DNA of 64,000 nt, from NCBI GenBank assembly GCA_902540235.1, contig CACBLI010000004.1, positions 1 through 64,000 on the forward strand, written 5' to 3'. Each line of letters opens with the position of its first letter. Position 1 is the first letter of the stretch. This stretch comes from an uncultured Pelagibacteraceae bacterium. Its GTDB lineage: Bacteria > Pseudomonadota > Alphaproteobacteria > Pelagibacterales > Pelagibacteraceae. The notes beneath the pieces are model-generated. The model had not been told where the DNA came from and made no database searches. It worked only from the letters and a program-made list of their open reading frames with translations. A program made the translations under genes and the position numbers. Positions 17,563 to 26,813 of the stretch are shown here, piece by piece.

Positions 17563-18271
17563 CTTCTCTTACTAGCTCATCTAATTTAATATCACCATCA
17601 TAAATAGCTTTACCAACTATTATACCTTCAACATTTTTCAAATTCTTTGCTTTTTTAATGTCCTCTATTGATGAAACACCACCTGATATAATTACAGGAC
17701 AATTTGAATTTTCAGCAACTTTCATTGTCTCATCAAAATTTGGGCTTTGTTTCATACCGTCGCGATTAATATCTGTAAATATTAATCTACTGACACCATA
17801 ATCATTAACTTCTTTTAAATAATCTAAAGTTAGTTGATTAGAGCTTTCTTTCCATCCAGATACTGACAAATACCCGTCTTTAGCATCTAAACCTAGAGCA
17901 ATATAATTTTGAAATTTTTTACATGATTCTTTTAAAAAATTTTTGTCTTTAATAGCAGCACTACCCAAAATTACTTTCTCAACACCAGCATCGATGTATT
18001 TTTGAATACTATCAATACTTCTAATACCACCACCTACCTCAATGTTTAAATTAAATTTACCAACTATATCCTGAATAATATCTAAATTTACTGTTTCACC
18101 AGTTAAAGCTCCATCAAGATCAACTATGTGTAAATTTTTAAATCCATGATCTTTATATTTTCCTGCTTGCTCAATTGGAGACATGTCATAATCAGTCTTG
18201 TTGTCGAAATCACCTTTCACTAATCTTACACACTTTTTATCTTTAATATCTATTGCAGGAAATATTTTCAT
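17555..18271 (-). CDS. hisA: Phosphoribosylformimino-AICAR ribotide isomerase
   Basis: A 238-residue TIM barrel, paralogous to hisF. Landmarks are [19 protein letters not shown] (catalytic Asp8), [12 protein letters not shown], and [15 protein letters not shown] with the second catalytic Asp. Third-to-fourth step of histidine synthesis (Amadori isomerisation of ProFAR). One base separates it from hisH upstream; 8-base overlap with hisF downstream. Confidence 0.97.
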   Translation of the reverse strand: MKIFPAIDIKDKKCVRLVKGDFDNKTDYDMSPIEQAGKYKDHGFKNLHIVDLDGALTGETVNLDIIQDIVGKFNLNIEVGGGIRSIDSIQKYIDAGVEKVILGSAAIKDKNFLKESCKKFQNYIALGLDAKDGYLSVSGWKESSNQLTLDYLKEVNDYGVSRLIFTDINRDGMKQSPNFDETMKVAENSNCPVIISGGVSSIEDIKKAKNLKNVEGIIVGKAIYDGDIKLDELVREDA

Positions 18272-18272
18272 T

Positions 18273-18899
18273 TTACAAATTTATAAAATTATCAATTATT
18301 TTAAGTCCCATCGTGTCACTCTTTTCAGGGTGAAATTGGGTTCCAAAAATATTTTCTTTTTCAACAGAACAAACAATATTTGATGAATAATCGGTTGTTG
18401 CTGATATCACGTTTTTATCTTCTGGAATAAATTCATAACTGTGAACGAAATACATATGAGAATTATCCTTTATATCCTTAAAAATTTTACTGTCTTTTAC
18501 AATATTGATTTGATTCCATCCGATATGGGGAAGCTTAAATTTTCCATTTTGATTATCTATTTTTGAGACTTTGCCTGCAATCCAGCCCAATCCTTTTGTT
18601 TCAGTTTCTTCATAACCTTTGTCAGCAAACATTTGAAGACCTACACAAATTCCAAGAACAGGTTTTTTATTAGTTATTGTGAATTCATTAAGTATATCTG
18701 TAAGGCCATTAATATTATTAAGAGCTTCTACGCAGCTTTTAAAAGAGCCCTGCCCAGGTAAAACTACTTTATCACTTGATTTTATCTTATATAAATCTGA
18801 AGTAACCTCGATATTTACTTTGTCTTTAGCAACTTCCTCAAAAGAGTTTATCACCGAGCTTATATTGCCCGATTTATAATCAACAATTGTAACGTTCAT
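18273..18899 (-). CDS. hisH: Imidazole glycerol phosphate synthase, glutamine amidotransferase subunit
   Basis: A 208-residue class I glutamine amidotransferase. It has VLPGQGSFKSC, the nucleophile elbow GICVGLQMF with the catalytic Cys, and FGTQFHPEKS carrying the His and Glu of the triad. It feeds ammonia to HisF. It lies in the hisB-H-A-F-E cluster, 5 bases after hisB. Confidence 0.96.
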   Translation of the reverse strand: MNVTIVDYKSGNISSVINSFEEVAKDKVNIEVTSDLYKIKSSDKVVLPGQGSFKSCVEALNNINGLTDILNEFTITNKKPVLGICVGLQMFADKGYEETETKGLGWIAGKVSKIDNQNGKFKLPHIGWNQINIVKDSKIFKDIKDNSHMYFVHSYEFIPEDKNVISATTDYSSNIVCSVEKENIFGTQFHPEKSDTMGLKIIDNFINL

Positions 18900-18904
18900 T
18901 AAAT

Positions 18905-19495
18905 CTATAAAGAACCTTTTGTAGATGGAATTGTTTTTTTATTCCTTGGATCTATCTCTAACGCAGTTCTTAATGATCTTGCTAATCCTTTATAACAAGA
19001 CTCAATAATGTGGTGACTATTGTCCCCATAAATATTTTCAACGTGTAGAGTAATTCCAGCAGCTTGAGAAAACGCTTGAAACCATTCTTTAAAAAGTTCA
19101 GTGTCCATCTCACCAAGCTTTTCTACTTTTAGATTTACTTTCCAAATTAAATAAGGTCTATTTGAAATATCAATTGCTACACGTGATAAAGTTTCATCCA
19201 TTGGTATCATCGCATGAGCATACCTTTTAATTCCAACAGATTTTTTTAAAGCTTTTTTTAACGCTTCGCCAATAGCAATTCCTGTATCTTCAGTTGTGTG
19301 GTGTAAATCAATATGAGTATCGCCTTTAGCTTTTATATTCATATCTATTGAAGAATGCTTTGATAGTTGTTCAAGCATATGGTTTAAAAAACCTATTCCT
19401 GTGTCAATTTTGTATTTACCTTTGCCATCAATATTTAAATCAACACTAATGCTTGTTTCTTTTGTTTTCCTGCTTATTTTGCCTTTACGCTTCAT
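18905..19495 (-). CDS. hisB: Imidazoleglycerol-phosphate dehydratase (monofunctional)
   Basis: A 196-residue manganese enzyme. The duplicated metal-binding motifs are visible as [13 protein letters not shown] plus [17 protein letters not shown] in the first half, and [18 protein letters not shown] in the second. No phosphatase domain is fused, as expected outside enterobacteria. First gene of the leftward his cluster; hisG, hisD, hisC and hisI are not in the window. Confidence 0.97.
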   Translation of the reverse strand: MKRKGKISRKTKETSISVDLNIDGKGKYKIDTGIGFLNHMLEQLSKHSSIDMNIKAKGDTHIDLHHTTEDTGIAIGEALKKALKKSVGIKRYAHAMIPMDETLSRVAIDISNRPYLIWKVNLKVEKLGEMDTELFKEWFQAFSQAAGITLHVENIYGDNSHHIIESCYKGLARSLRTALEIDPRNKKTIPSTKGSL

Positions 19496-19551
19496 AATTA
19501 AAAACAGGTATACATATATTATTCAATTATGGCAATAATACTAAACCTGGG

Positions 19552-19579
19552 CTTGAACTATCACATTTAATATCCATTT
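19552..19579 (+). promoter_or_regulatory. RpoH (sigma-32)-like promoter of hslVU
   Basis: CTTGAAC (19552-19558), 13 bases, then ATCCATTT (19572-19579). Compared with the RpoH consensus CTTGAAA-N13-15-CCCCATNT this has one mismatch in the -35 and two in the -10. The element ends 7 bases before the hslV ATG, so the transcript would be nearly leaderless. The dnaK and grpE starts carry the same arrangement with the same spacing. Confidence 0.55.
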
Positions 19580-19586
19580 ATAAGCT

Positions 19587-20102
19587 ATGACAACGATTGT
19601 GTTAGTTAGAAAAAACGATGAAGTAGTAGTAGCTGGTGACGGACAAGTGAGTATGGGTAATACTGTCGTAAAAAGCACTGCTTCAAAAGTCAGAAAAATT
19701 GATAAGAGAGATGTTGTAGCTGGTTTTGCTGGATCAACAGCTGATGCCTTAACATTGTTTGAAAGATTAGAGGGAAAATTAGAAAAACATGCTGGTAACT
19801 TGTCTAGAGCTGCTGTTGAATTAGCTAAAGACTGGAGAACAGATAAATATTTAAGAAGATTAGAAGCACTAATGGCAGTTGGTGATAAAAAAAATAGTTA
19901 CATAATTTCTGGTACCGGTGATGTTCTTGAACCCGAAGGAGATGTAATTGGCATTGGCTCTGGTGGAAATTATGCTTTAGCTGCAGGTAAAGTTTTAATG
20001 GAAAGTAATATATCAGCAGAGGAAGTTGCAAAGAAAGCTATAAAAGTTGCAGCCGATATTTGTGTGTTTACAAATGAGAATGTTAAAGTTGAGAAAATAT
20101 AA
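19587..20102 (+). CDS. hslV: ATP-dependent protease HslVU, peptidase subunit
   Basis: A 171-residue Ntn-hydrolase. After removal of Met1 the N-terminal threonine ([21 protein letters not shown]) is the nucleophile; [17 protein letters not shown] and [14 protein letters not shown] follow the family pattern. HslV forms a double hexamer capped by HslU and degrades misfolded proteins. This start is fixed by the need for Met-Thr-Thr. It is coupled to hslU by TAATG and preceded by a heat-shock-type promoter. Confidence 0.98.
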   Translation: MTTIVLVRKNDEVVVAGDGQVSMGNTVVKSTASKVRKIDKRDVVAGFAGSTADALTLFERLEGKLEKHAGNLSRAAVELAKDWRTDKYLRRLEALMAVGDKKNSYIISGTGDVLEPEGDVIGIGSGGNYALAAGKVLMESNISAEEVAKKAIKVAADICVFTNENVKVEKI

Positions 20103-21472
20103 TGGATAAATCAAACGTAACTCAATTACATCCCAAAGATAAAAATCAGAAAGATGAGGCTTCATTAGTAAGCTCATTATCACCCAGAGAAATTGTATCT
20201 GAATTGGATAGATTTGTAGTCGGTCAAAATAAAGCTAAGAGAGCTGTTGCTGTTGCTTTAAGAAATAGATGGAGAAGACAAGCTTTAAAAGGTGAAATGA
20301 AAAATGAAGTGTTGCCTAAAAATATTTTAATGATTGGTCCAACGGGTGTTGGAAAAACTGAAATTTCAAGGAGACTGTCTAAACTTGCTGAGGCACCATT
20401 CGTAAAGGTTGAAGCAACAAGATTTACAGAAGTTGGCTATGTAGGTAGAGACGTGGAACAAATAGTTCGAGATTTGATCGAAATTGCGATTTCAATGGAA
20501 AAAGTAAAAAAAAGAAAAGAAGTTTATGCGCAAGCACAAAAATTAGCAGAGGAAAAAGTTTTGGACGCTTTAGTAGGGAAAAAAGCAAGCTTAGCAACCC
20601 GAGAAAGTTTTAGAAAAAGATTACGTAACGGTGATTTAGATGACAACGAGATTGAAATAGCTGTGAGCGATACAGGAAACAGTACCTCATTTGAAATTCC
20701 AGGAATGCCAGGTGCAAATGTTGGAATGATTAATATTGGTGAGATGCTTGGGAAATCTATGGGAGCAAAAGAAAAAAAGAAGAAAATGTCAGTTAAAGAA
20801 TCTCACGATATATTAATAAACGATGAGTCAGATAAGCTAATTGAACAGGATAAGATTATTAAAGCAGCGAAAATTTCGACAGAAAACAACGGAATAGTTT
20901 TTTTAGATGAAATTGATAAAATCTCTGGAAGGACAGACCGGGTGGGTGGTGATGTATCAAGAGAAGGTGTCCAAAGAGATTTATTACCTTTAATTGAGGG
21001 CACTACAGTTAATACAAAATATGGGCCAATCAAAACTGATCATATTTTGTTTATTGCATCTGGAGCTTTCCAACTAGCTAAACCCTCAGATTTACTTCCA
21101 GAATTACAAGGTAGACTTCCAATTAGAGTAGAGCTTGAGGCTTTAACTAGCGATGATTTTGAAAGAATTTTAAAAGAGCCCGACTTCAGTTTAATTAAAC
21201 AATACATCGCTTTATTAAAAACTGAAAATGTAGATCTTGAGTTTTCTGAAGATGGAATAAAAACAATCGCAAATATTGCATCAGAAGTTAATGCATCAGT
21301 AGAAAATATTGGTGCAAGAAGATTGCATACCATTATAGAAAAAATTCTTGATGATATTAGCTTTACAGCAACAGACAAATCTGGGGAAAAAATAGTTATC
21401 GATAAAGATTACATAAATAAAAATCTAGACAACTTAGTAAAAGATACAGATTTATCGAAATTTATTTTATAG
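20102..21472 (+). CDS. hslU: ATP-dependent protease HslVU, ATPase subunit
   Basis: A 456-residue Clp/HslU AAA+ unfoldase. [21 protein letters not shown] opens the domain, Walker [10 protein letters not shown] is at about 79-87, [19 protein letters not shown] is the pore region, Walker [12 protein letters not shown] is at about 264-274, and sensor-2 [15 protein letters not shown] is near the end. The C-terminus (DTDLSKFIL) fits the tail that docks into HslV. It overlaps the convergent smr gene by 11 bases. Confidence 0.98.
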   Translation: MDKSNVTQLHPKDKNQKDEASLVSSLSPREIVSELDRFVVGQNKAKRAVAVALRNRWRRQALKGEMKNEVLPKNILMIGPTGVGKTEISRRLSKLAEAPFVKVEATRFTEVGYVGRDVEQIVRDLIEIAISMEKVKKRKEVYAQAQKLAEEKVLDALVGKKASLATRESFRKRLRNGDLDDNEIEIAVSDTGNSTSFEIPGMPGANVGMINIGEMLGKSMGAKEKKKKMSVKESHDILINDESDKLIEQDKIIKAAKISTENNGIVFLDEIDKISGRTDRVGGDVSREGVQRDLLPLIEGTTVNTKYGPIKTDHILFIASGAFQLAKPSDLLPELQGRLPIRVELEALTSDDFERILKEPDFSLIKQYIALLKTENVDLEFSEDGIKTIANIASEVNASVENIGARRLHTIIEKILDDISFTATDKSGEKIVIDKDYINKNLDNLVKDTDLSKFIL

Positions 21473-21881
21473 TTTTTTTTTTTAAATATAAATAAAAAGC
21501 TCCGCTTCCCCCGTCCTTACTTTCTGCTTCTTTTATTTGAGAAATCATACTCATTAGTTCATTGCTATTTTTTATATATTCTGGAACAGAATATTTAAGA
21601 ATACCCAAATTCTTCGAAATATATGGATCCTTTTCATTCTGCGAATGTAATCCCTTTCCAGTAACAATTATTAATTTTTTTACACCTTTTTCATAAGAGT
21701 CTTTAATTAAATCATTTATTTTATTATTTGCTTCATCTAATGAGTAACCATGTAAATCAAAAGATTTTGGTGATAGTATTTTTTTGTTAGAAAGTTTTTC
21801 GTCTTTATTAGGTAATTTTTCATCACTTGATAAAAAATTTTTCCAATCTTTTTTATCTTTATCTGAGATTTTTCTATTCAA
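21462..21881 (-). CDS. Smr-domain protein
   Basis: A 139-residue protein whose C-terminal half is an Smr domain: [19 protein letters not shown] (the conserved LDLHG motif) and [14 protein letters not shown] (the TGKG motif). Smr domains bind or nick nucleic acid, recently linked to collided-ribosome rescue in other bacteria; which role applies is unknown here. It follows the Tim44-like gene directly, as in other alphaproteobacterial origin regions, although the mltA lytic transglycosylase often found between them is absent. Confidence 0.88.
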   Translation of the reverse strand: MNRKISDKDKKDWKNFLSSDEKLPNKDEKLSNKKILSPKSFDLHGYSLDEANNKINDLIKDSYEKGVKKLIIVTGKGLHSQNEKDPYISKNLGILKYSVPEYIKNSNELMSMISQIKEAESKDGGSGAFYLYLKKKTIK

Positions 21882-22478
21882 TTAAGTTAGTATATCTACT
21901 AATTGCCAATTCGGATTTGTTGATTTCATATCACGTGAAAAGACCCATGTATCGTATATTTTCTTTATTTTATCTGGGCTTCCTGAAATTATCTTTTTCT
22001 CTTTATCTCTTATACAAGTAATTACCTCCCCTACGAAATCTACGGTTACTCGTAAAATGTTGTTATCTTTTTTGTGCTCTTTAATAATCGCAGAATTTAC
22101 ACCTATAAAAGTTATTTCAGCATAATGTCCTTTTGCGTTTCTTTCTTTTAGTGCATCATTAAATTGATCAAAAATTTTGTTACTTAAGAGCTGCTTTGAG
22201 GTCGTTATCTTGTTGTCGTTATCACTAAAATCTGTGATAATTGTTTCATAAGCTATCTTAGCACCACTTAAAAATTCTTTTTTTGCTTTCTCATCAAAAC
22301 TTTGACTCTCTTTTAAGTTTTTATCTAATTGAACGTTTTTTAAAATTTCTTCAAATTGCGGAGGTGCTTTTCCCTCAAATCCTGTTCTTTTTCCTAAAAT
22401 GCCACGTAATCTTAGAAAAATAAACCCAGCAATCATTGCAAGCAATATTATGTCAATATACTCAAAACTATAATTCAT
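21882..22478 (-). CDS. timA: Tim44-like domain protein
   Basis: A 198-residue protein with one N-terminal membrane anchor (about residues 5-22, FEYIDIILLAMIAGFIFLRL) followed by RGILGKRTGFEG and a C-terminal Tim44-like domain. Alphaproteobacterial homologues (TimA) are related to mitochondrial Tim44, the import-motor component that docks Hsp70 at the inner membrane; the bacterial role is less clear. I chose ATG 22478 because the anchor then starts the protein. It is divergent from fxsA-secB, which fits a role near protein export. Confidence 0.82.
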   Translation of the reverse strand: MNYSFEYIDIILLAMIAGFIFLRLRGILGKRTGFEGKAPPQFEEILKNVQLDKNLKESQSFDEKAKKEFLSGAKIAYETIITDFSDNDNKITTSKQLLSNKIFDQFNDALKERNAKGHYAEITFIGVNSAIIKEHKKDNNILRVTVDFVGEVITCIRDKEKKIISGSPDKIKKIYDTWVFSRDMKSTNPNWQLVDILT

Positions 22479-22536
22479 TAACGTTATAGTAATTACTATG
22501 TTGAATAATTTCAACCAACAATTACATTAAAGACAA

Positions 22537-22962
22537 ATGAACTCAGTGCTTATATCAATTATTTTAGTTCCTATTATGGAAATTTATCTATTTATAAAAA
22601 TTGGTGGGCAAATTGGGGCTTTTAATACAATCTTATTAATCTTCATAACTGCAATAACTGGAGTAATTTATGCCAGATATGAAGGCTTAAATACTTTACG
22701 CTCTGCGTATTCGCAAATAATCAAACAAGAAACACCTACATATGAAATAATTTCTGGTGCAGCCATTTCTTTCGCAGCTTTACTTTTGATTATACCCGGA
22801 TTTGCGACAGACATTATTGGGTTTTTAATAATTTTTCCTGTCACAAGGAAATTAATTTTAGGTAAAATTTCTACAAAGATAAAAAAGAGGGAATCAGAAA
22901 AGAATAATTTTATAGATGGTGAGTTTGAGGATATAGAAGATGACGATGAAAGAAAAATATAA
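22537..22962 (+). CDS. fxsA: FxsA family membrane protein
   Basis: A 141-residue protein with three hydrophobic segments (about 5-22, 27-45, 70-98) and a charged C-terminal tail. IILVPIMEIYLFIKIGGQIG and the later LLIIPGFATDIIGFLIIFPVTR match the FxsA pattern. FxsA (YtfF-like) is a cytoplasmic-membrane protein first noted for relieving phage F exclusion; its cellular role is uncertain. It overlaps secB by 23 bases. Confidence 0.88.
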   Translation: MNSVLISIILVPIMEIYLFIKIGGQIGAFNTILLIFITAITGVIYARYEGLNTLRSAYSQIIKQETPTYEIISGAAISFAALLLIIPGFATDIIGFLIIFPVTRKLILGKISTKIKKRESEKNNFIDGEFEDIEDDDERKI

Positions 22963-23368
22963 AATCTTAACTCAATATATAAAAGATATTTCAAGTGAAA
23001 CAAGCAATGTTGAAACCTATCTTTTTGTTAAAGATAATATTTCAAAATATCATTTAAGTATAGACATAACCTCTAAGCCACTTAAGAATAGATTGATTGA
23101 AATTAATACTACTTTAAAATTTGAAGATAAGGAGGGGAACGAAAAAAAATCTTACTTTGAAATAATCTATGCTACAATAATAAATGTTAATAATGAATTG
23201 AAAGAAAAAAACGATTTACAAAAAATAATCCTTTGTGATGTTCAGGTATTAATTTATCCAAAAATTGAAAAGGCACTTTTGGATTTAATACATAATTCAG
23301 GTTTCCCCGAAGTTAGATTTGAAAAAAAAATAGATTTCGAGAAACTTTATAACGAGAAGTTTAATTAA
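22940..23368 (+). CDS. secB: Protein-export chaperone SecB
   Basis: A 142-residue protein matching SecB: an N-terminal YIKDISSETSNVE segment (family: Y-I-K-D-L-S-F-E-N), a central beta sheet and the late LLFPY-equivalent region, here VLIYPKIEKALLDLIHNSGFPEVRF. It keeps preproteins unfolded for SecA. It begins inside fxsA by 23 bases, with a second in-frame ATG six bases later. The pairing fxsA-secB opposite tim44-smr is typical of alphaproteobacterial origin regions. Confidence 0.88.
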   Translation: MTMKEKYKILTQYIKDISSETSNVETYLFVKDNISKYHLSIDITSKPLKNRLIEINTTLKFEDKEGNEKKSYFEIIYATIINVNNELKEKNDLQKIILCDVQVLIYPKIEKALLDLIHNSGFPEVRFEKKIDFEKLYNEKFN

Positions 23369-24026
23369 AGAAATTTTTTTTAAGACTTTTTTTAAGATAT
23401 ATTTTATGCTTTTCCATTTCTATTTCTGAAGGATTAATTACTTTCTTAAAGTATTGGACTTTTACGTTTGAATTTTCTTTATTTTCTCTGTCGTTATTAT
23501 GAAATTGTAAAGTTGGTTCCTTTTGATCTAATAAATTTATATAAACTTTTGCTAATAAATCACAATCTATTAAAGCTGTATGTTTGGATCGTTTTGAATT
23601 ATCAATTCTATATCTTTTACAAAGTGCATCAAGACTAATTGGTGACCCTGGAAATTTATTTCTAGCTAAAATTAAAGTATCCACAACTTCATTTTTAATT
23701 TTTGCTTTTCCTAAAATTTTCATTTCATTATTAAGATGAGATAAGTCAAAGTCAGCATTATGGATGATGAGTCTTTTTTCTTTAATGAAGTTTAAAAACT
23801 GGTCAACAATTTGATCAAAACTTTTCTGCTTTGATAGAAATTCATCCGTATACCCATGAACTTCAAGAGCTTTTTCTGAAACTTTTCTCCCTGGGTTTAA
23901 ATAACAATGAAATCTATTTTTAGTTGGCACTAAATCATCTAATTCTATACACCCAATTTCTACAATTCTATGACCCTCTTTAGTTGAAAGTCCTGTCGTT
24001 TCTGTATCGAGTATAATTTCTTTCAT
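23361..24026 (-). CDS. dnaQ: DNA polymerase III epsilon subunit (3'-5' exonuclease)
   Basis: A 221-residue DEDDh exonuclease. Exo I is EIILDTETTGLS (Asp7, Glu9), Exo II LIIHNADFDLSHLN, and Exo III SKHTALIDCDLLAKVY with His and Asp. It proofreads with the polymerase III alpha subunit; the C-terminal tail (about 180-221) is the expected alpha-binding part. It overlaps coaE by one base and converges with secB by 8 bases. Confidence 0.96.
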   Translation of the reverse strand: MKEIILDTETTGLSTKEGHRIVEIGCIELDDLVPTKNRFHCYLNPGRKVSEKALEVHGYTDEFLSKQKSFDQIVDQFLNFIKEKRLIIHNADFDLSHLNNEMKILGKAKIKNEVVDTLILARNKFPGSPISLDALCKRYRIDNSKRSKHTALIDCDLLAKVYINLLDQKEPTLQFHNNDRENKENSNVKVQYFKKVINPSEIEMEKHKIYLKKSLKKNFFN

Positions 24027-24595
24027 TATAAAATTTTATTTAAAATTTTATTTATATCTTTTTTTATACCTTTTTTTGAGAAATTATTCTTAACAATAAA
24101 ATCAGATTTTTGCTTTTTAAAGGTAAGTGGTAGTTGGATCTTTTTAAATTTATAAAATAATTTCAAATTAAAATTTTTTCTTTTTTTTAATTTTTTTAAA
24201 ATATTATCTTTATTTGCATCTATAAATATCAAAATATCATTTTTTTTATCAAGCTTATTCTCTAGCAAAAGGGGAATATCTAAAATTACAAACTTTTTAT
24301 TTTTATTTTTTCTCAAAAAAAGATTCATTTTTTTTCTCACCTCAAAATGGACTATTTTTACAATTTTTTTTAGATTGTTTTTCTTAGATAAAATTGCATT
24401 AGTAATTTCATGCTTATTTATTGGATATGAATAGATGTATTTTGGTAAAATTTTTTTTAATTTGAGAAATACTTTTTTGTTTTTCTTATAAATCTTTACA
24501 ACTTCTTGGTCGGCATTAAAAACGGGATAACCAAAACTATTTGCGACATAACTCTTTCCAGACCCTATATCACCTAAAATCCCTATCCTTCTCAT
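24026..24595 (-). CDS. coaE: Dephospho-CoA kinase
   Basis: A 189-residue P-loop kinase completing coenzyme A synthesis. It opens with RRIGILGDIGSGKSYVANSF (Walker A) and shows NADQEVVKIYK, then FVILDIPLLLENKLDKKND, the family DIPLLFE segment. It is unusually lysine-rich (long A-tracts), the AT bias at its strongest. One-base overlaps on both sides tie it to dnaQ and aroE. Confidence 0.95.
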   Translation of the reverse strand: MRRIGILGDIGSGKSYVANSFGYPVFNADQEVVKIYKKNKKVFLKLKKILPKYIYSYPINKHEITNAILSKKNNLKKIVKIVHFEVRKKMNLFLRKNKNKKFVILDIPLLLENKLDKKNDILIFIDANKDNILKKLKKRKNFNLKLFYKFKKIQLPLTFKKQKSDFIVKNNFSKKGIKKDINKILNKIL

Positions 24596-25419
24596 TAGTC
24601 TAAAAGCTTACTCACTTCTCCGTTAATTTCAGGTTGAATATCATGCCAAATTTTAAAAGCTTCTGCCGCTTGAAAAATAAACATTTTTTTCCCATTTTCT
24701 GTTTTGTTGCCCAAGTCTTTACCTTTTTTTAAAAAATTTGTTTCCTTAGGATTGTAGATAACGTCATAAAAAAACTTATTTTTACCAATTTTTGAAAAAT
24801 CTAAATCTAAATTATCGTCTCTATTCAAACCAACACTGGTCGCATTTATAATCATATCAAACTTGGGTACCTCACCCCAATCAACTACTTTTATGTCATT
24901 CCATCCATTTTTTTTTACAGTGCTACTATTATAAAAATTTTGTAAGTATTCAGCTTTCATTTTGGTTCTATTAGTTAAAGTAATACTTGAAACATTCATT
25001 TTATATAAAGCAAAAATTATTGATGGTGTAACTCCACCAGAGCCTAAAATAAGAATCTTTTTTCCGGAAATATCATATTTTATGTATTTAATTGCATTTT
25101 CAAAACCACCTATATCGGTATTATAACCAACTATTTTGCTATCATCAGTCAATAGAATTGTATTAACTGATTGAGTAGCTTTAGCACCGAATGTCAGTTT
25201 ATCTAGATAAGGAATTATCTCTTTTTTAAATGGTACAGTAACATTTACTCCACTAATTTTTTTTTCTCTGATTTTTATTATTAAGTTTTTTAAATCATCA
25301 CTATTTAATTTTTTTTTGTTATATATTGCTTTGATATTATTTTTTTTAATCCAGTAATTATGTATTGTCGGTGACAAAGAATGGTCAATCGGATTACCAA
25401 TTACTAAATACTTATTCAT
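24595..25419 (-). CDS. aroE: Shikimate dehydrogenase
   Basis: A 274-residue NADP-dependent enzyme: dehydroshikimate to shikimate in aromatic amino-acid synthesis. GNPIDHSLSPTIHNYW binds substrate, VNVTVPFKKEIIPYLD holds the catalytic Lys, GYNTDIGGF follows, and ILILGSGGVTPSIIFAL is the nucleotide-binding loop. Length is normal. Part of ppsR-maf-aroE-coaE-dnaQ with 8-base overlap to maf. Confidence 0.96.
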   Translation of the reverse strand: MNKYLVIGNPIDHSLSPTIHNYWIKKNNIKAIYNKKKLNSDDLKNLIIKIREKKISGVNVTVPFKKEIIPYLDKLTFGAKATQSVNTILLTDDSKIVGYNTDIGGFENAIKYIKYDISGKKILILGSGGVTPSIIFALYKMNVSSITLTNRTKMKAEYLQNFYNSSTVKKNGWNDIKVVDWGEVPKFDMIINATSVGLNRDDNLDLDFSKIGKNKFFYDVIYNPKETNFLKKGKDLGNKTENGKKMFIFQAAEAFKIWHDIQPEINGEVSKLLD

Positions 25420-25996
25420 AATTTTTTAAATATTCCTTAATTTTGTTAATAGGAAGGCCCATAATTGTATTCTCATCTCCTTGTATTTTAGAAAATAAAG
25501 ATCTACCTGCTCCCTCAATTTGATAAACATTGTATGAATAAAGAGCCTCATCTGAAATTTTATTTAGATAATCCTCTAGTTCTCTATTTGATAGGCTCTT
25601 CATGGTAAGTTTGGCTATATCAGTATAGTTCCAAATCATCGAACCATTTTTTGATATGCAAACAGAGCTGATTAATAGGTGTACTTTTCCATTAAGTTTT
25701 TTTAAAATTGTCAGAGCTTTTTCACGATTATCAGGTTTAGAGATTAATTCTCCATTTAGGTCTATAACACTATCAGCGCCTAAAACTAATATATCAGAGT
25801 TTTTTTGACTAACTCGGCTAGCTTTTATTTCTGCAAGATTTTTTGAAATTATTTCGGGTGAAGCTTTCTCTTTTAACAAACTCTGTTTGATAGGTTCCTC
25901 ATCCACAGATGAGGGTTCAACTTTAGCCTCGATATTGTGTTTATCTAATATTTCTTTCCTTACTTTGCTTTTAGATGCAAGTATTAATTCAACCAT
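25412..25996 (-). CDS. maf: Maf-family nucleoside triphosphate pyrophosphatase
   Basis: A 194-residue protein with LILASKSKVRKEILDKHNI at the N-terminus and SSVDEEPIKQSL, LGADSVIDLNGELISKP and the later GAGRSLFSKIQGDENTIMGLP, all Maf hallmarks. Maf proteins hydrolyse non-canonical or modified pyrimidine NTPs and influence septation. It overlaps both ppsR and aroE by 8 bases. Confidence 0.95.
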   Translation of the reverse strand: MVELILASKSKVRKEILDKHNIEAKVEPSSVDEEPIKQSLLKEKASPEIISKNLAEIKASRVSQKNSDILVLGADSVIDLNGELISKPDNREKALTILKKLNGKVHLLISSVCISKNGSMIWNYTDIAKLTMKSLSNRELEDYLNKISDEALYSYNVYQIEGAGRSLFSKIQGDENTIMGLPINKIKEYLKNYE

Positions 25997-26813
25997 TTTG
26001 TTTATAAATTTCGTATATTTTAATTATTGAAGCTGCTGTTTCTTCTACAGATTTTCTTGTTACATCAATTGATGGCCATTTATATTTTTTAAAAGTATTT
26101 TTAGCATTTTCAACTTCTTTTTTAATTTTGTCTATGTCGGTGTATGATTTGTTTTCTGTTTCTTTTAATGAGTTCATTCTGTTTTTCCTTATATCTGCAA
26201 GTCTTTCAGGTTCGGTACTTAAACCGACAACACAAGAAATTTTTGGGTTTTCCCTTAGACTATATGGAATAGAGTTTTCATTAATTAAAGGTATATTGGA
26301 TGTTTTAAAGCCTTTGTTAGCTAGATAAATTGAAGTTGGGGTTTTACTTGTTCTGCTTACCCCTAGAAGGATTATATCTGATTTTTTTATTTCTTTAATT
26401 AGATTGCCGTCGTCATGATTCATCGTAAATTGGATAGCTTCGATTCTTTTGTAATATTCATCATTAAGAGCATATTGTCCACTAGGTTCGTGTGATGCTT
26501 TTTGGTTAAGTAGTTTTGAAAAGCTTAATATTAGATCTCCTAGAACCCCAAAACATGGAATTTTTTTTTCACTACTAGTTCTAGCAAGATGTTTAGCTAA
26601 ATTACTATCTACTATTGAATATAATATAATTGAATTTGTTTTGTTATCAGCGTCTGATATAATCTTAGAGATTTGATTTTCTGTTCTTGTGAAAGAATAA
26701 GTATGAATTTTATATTTTATATTTTTAAATTGAGCTTTTATAGCTGTAAAAATTCTATCCAAAGTCTCACCCGTTGAATCTGAAATAAGATAAATTTGAT
26801 ATAAATTACTCAT
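25989..26813 (-). CDS. ppsR: Pyruvate, phosphate dikinase / PEP synthase regulatory protein (DUF299)
   Basis: A 274-residue bifunctional kinase/pyrophosphorylase family member. YLISDSTGETLDRIF at the start and the P-loop LLGVSRTSKTPTSIYLANKG (about 150-170) are diagnostic. The protein switches PPDK or PEP synthase by threonine phosphorylation and phosphorolysis. It is first of the leftward origin-side unit, its start codon abutting the putative oriC. Confidence 0.93.
   Translation of the reverse strand: MSNLYQIYLISDSTGETLDRIFTAIKAQFKNIKYKIHTYSFTRTENQISKIISDADNKTNSIILYSIVDSNLAKHLARTSSEKKIPCFGVLGDLILSFSKLLNQKASHEPSGQYALNDEYYKRIEAIQFTMNHDDGNLIKEIKKSDIILLGVSRTSKTPTSIYLANKGFKTSNIPLINENSIPYSLRENPKISCVVGLSTEPERLADIRKNRMNSLKETENKSYTDIDKIKKEVENAKNTFKKYKWPSIDVTRKSVEETAASIIKIYEIYKQNG

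Noticed and set aside
21927..21942. Second parS-like site in the Tim44-like gene (core TCACGTGA)
   Set aside because: Only about 11 of 16 positions match parS and the flanks are wrong; the 8-base core TCACGTGA occurs elsewhere in the window (for example near 2537), so chance is the better explanation.
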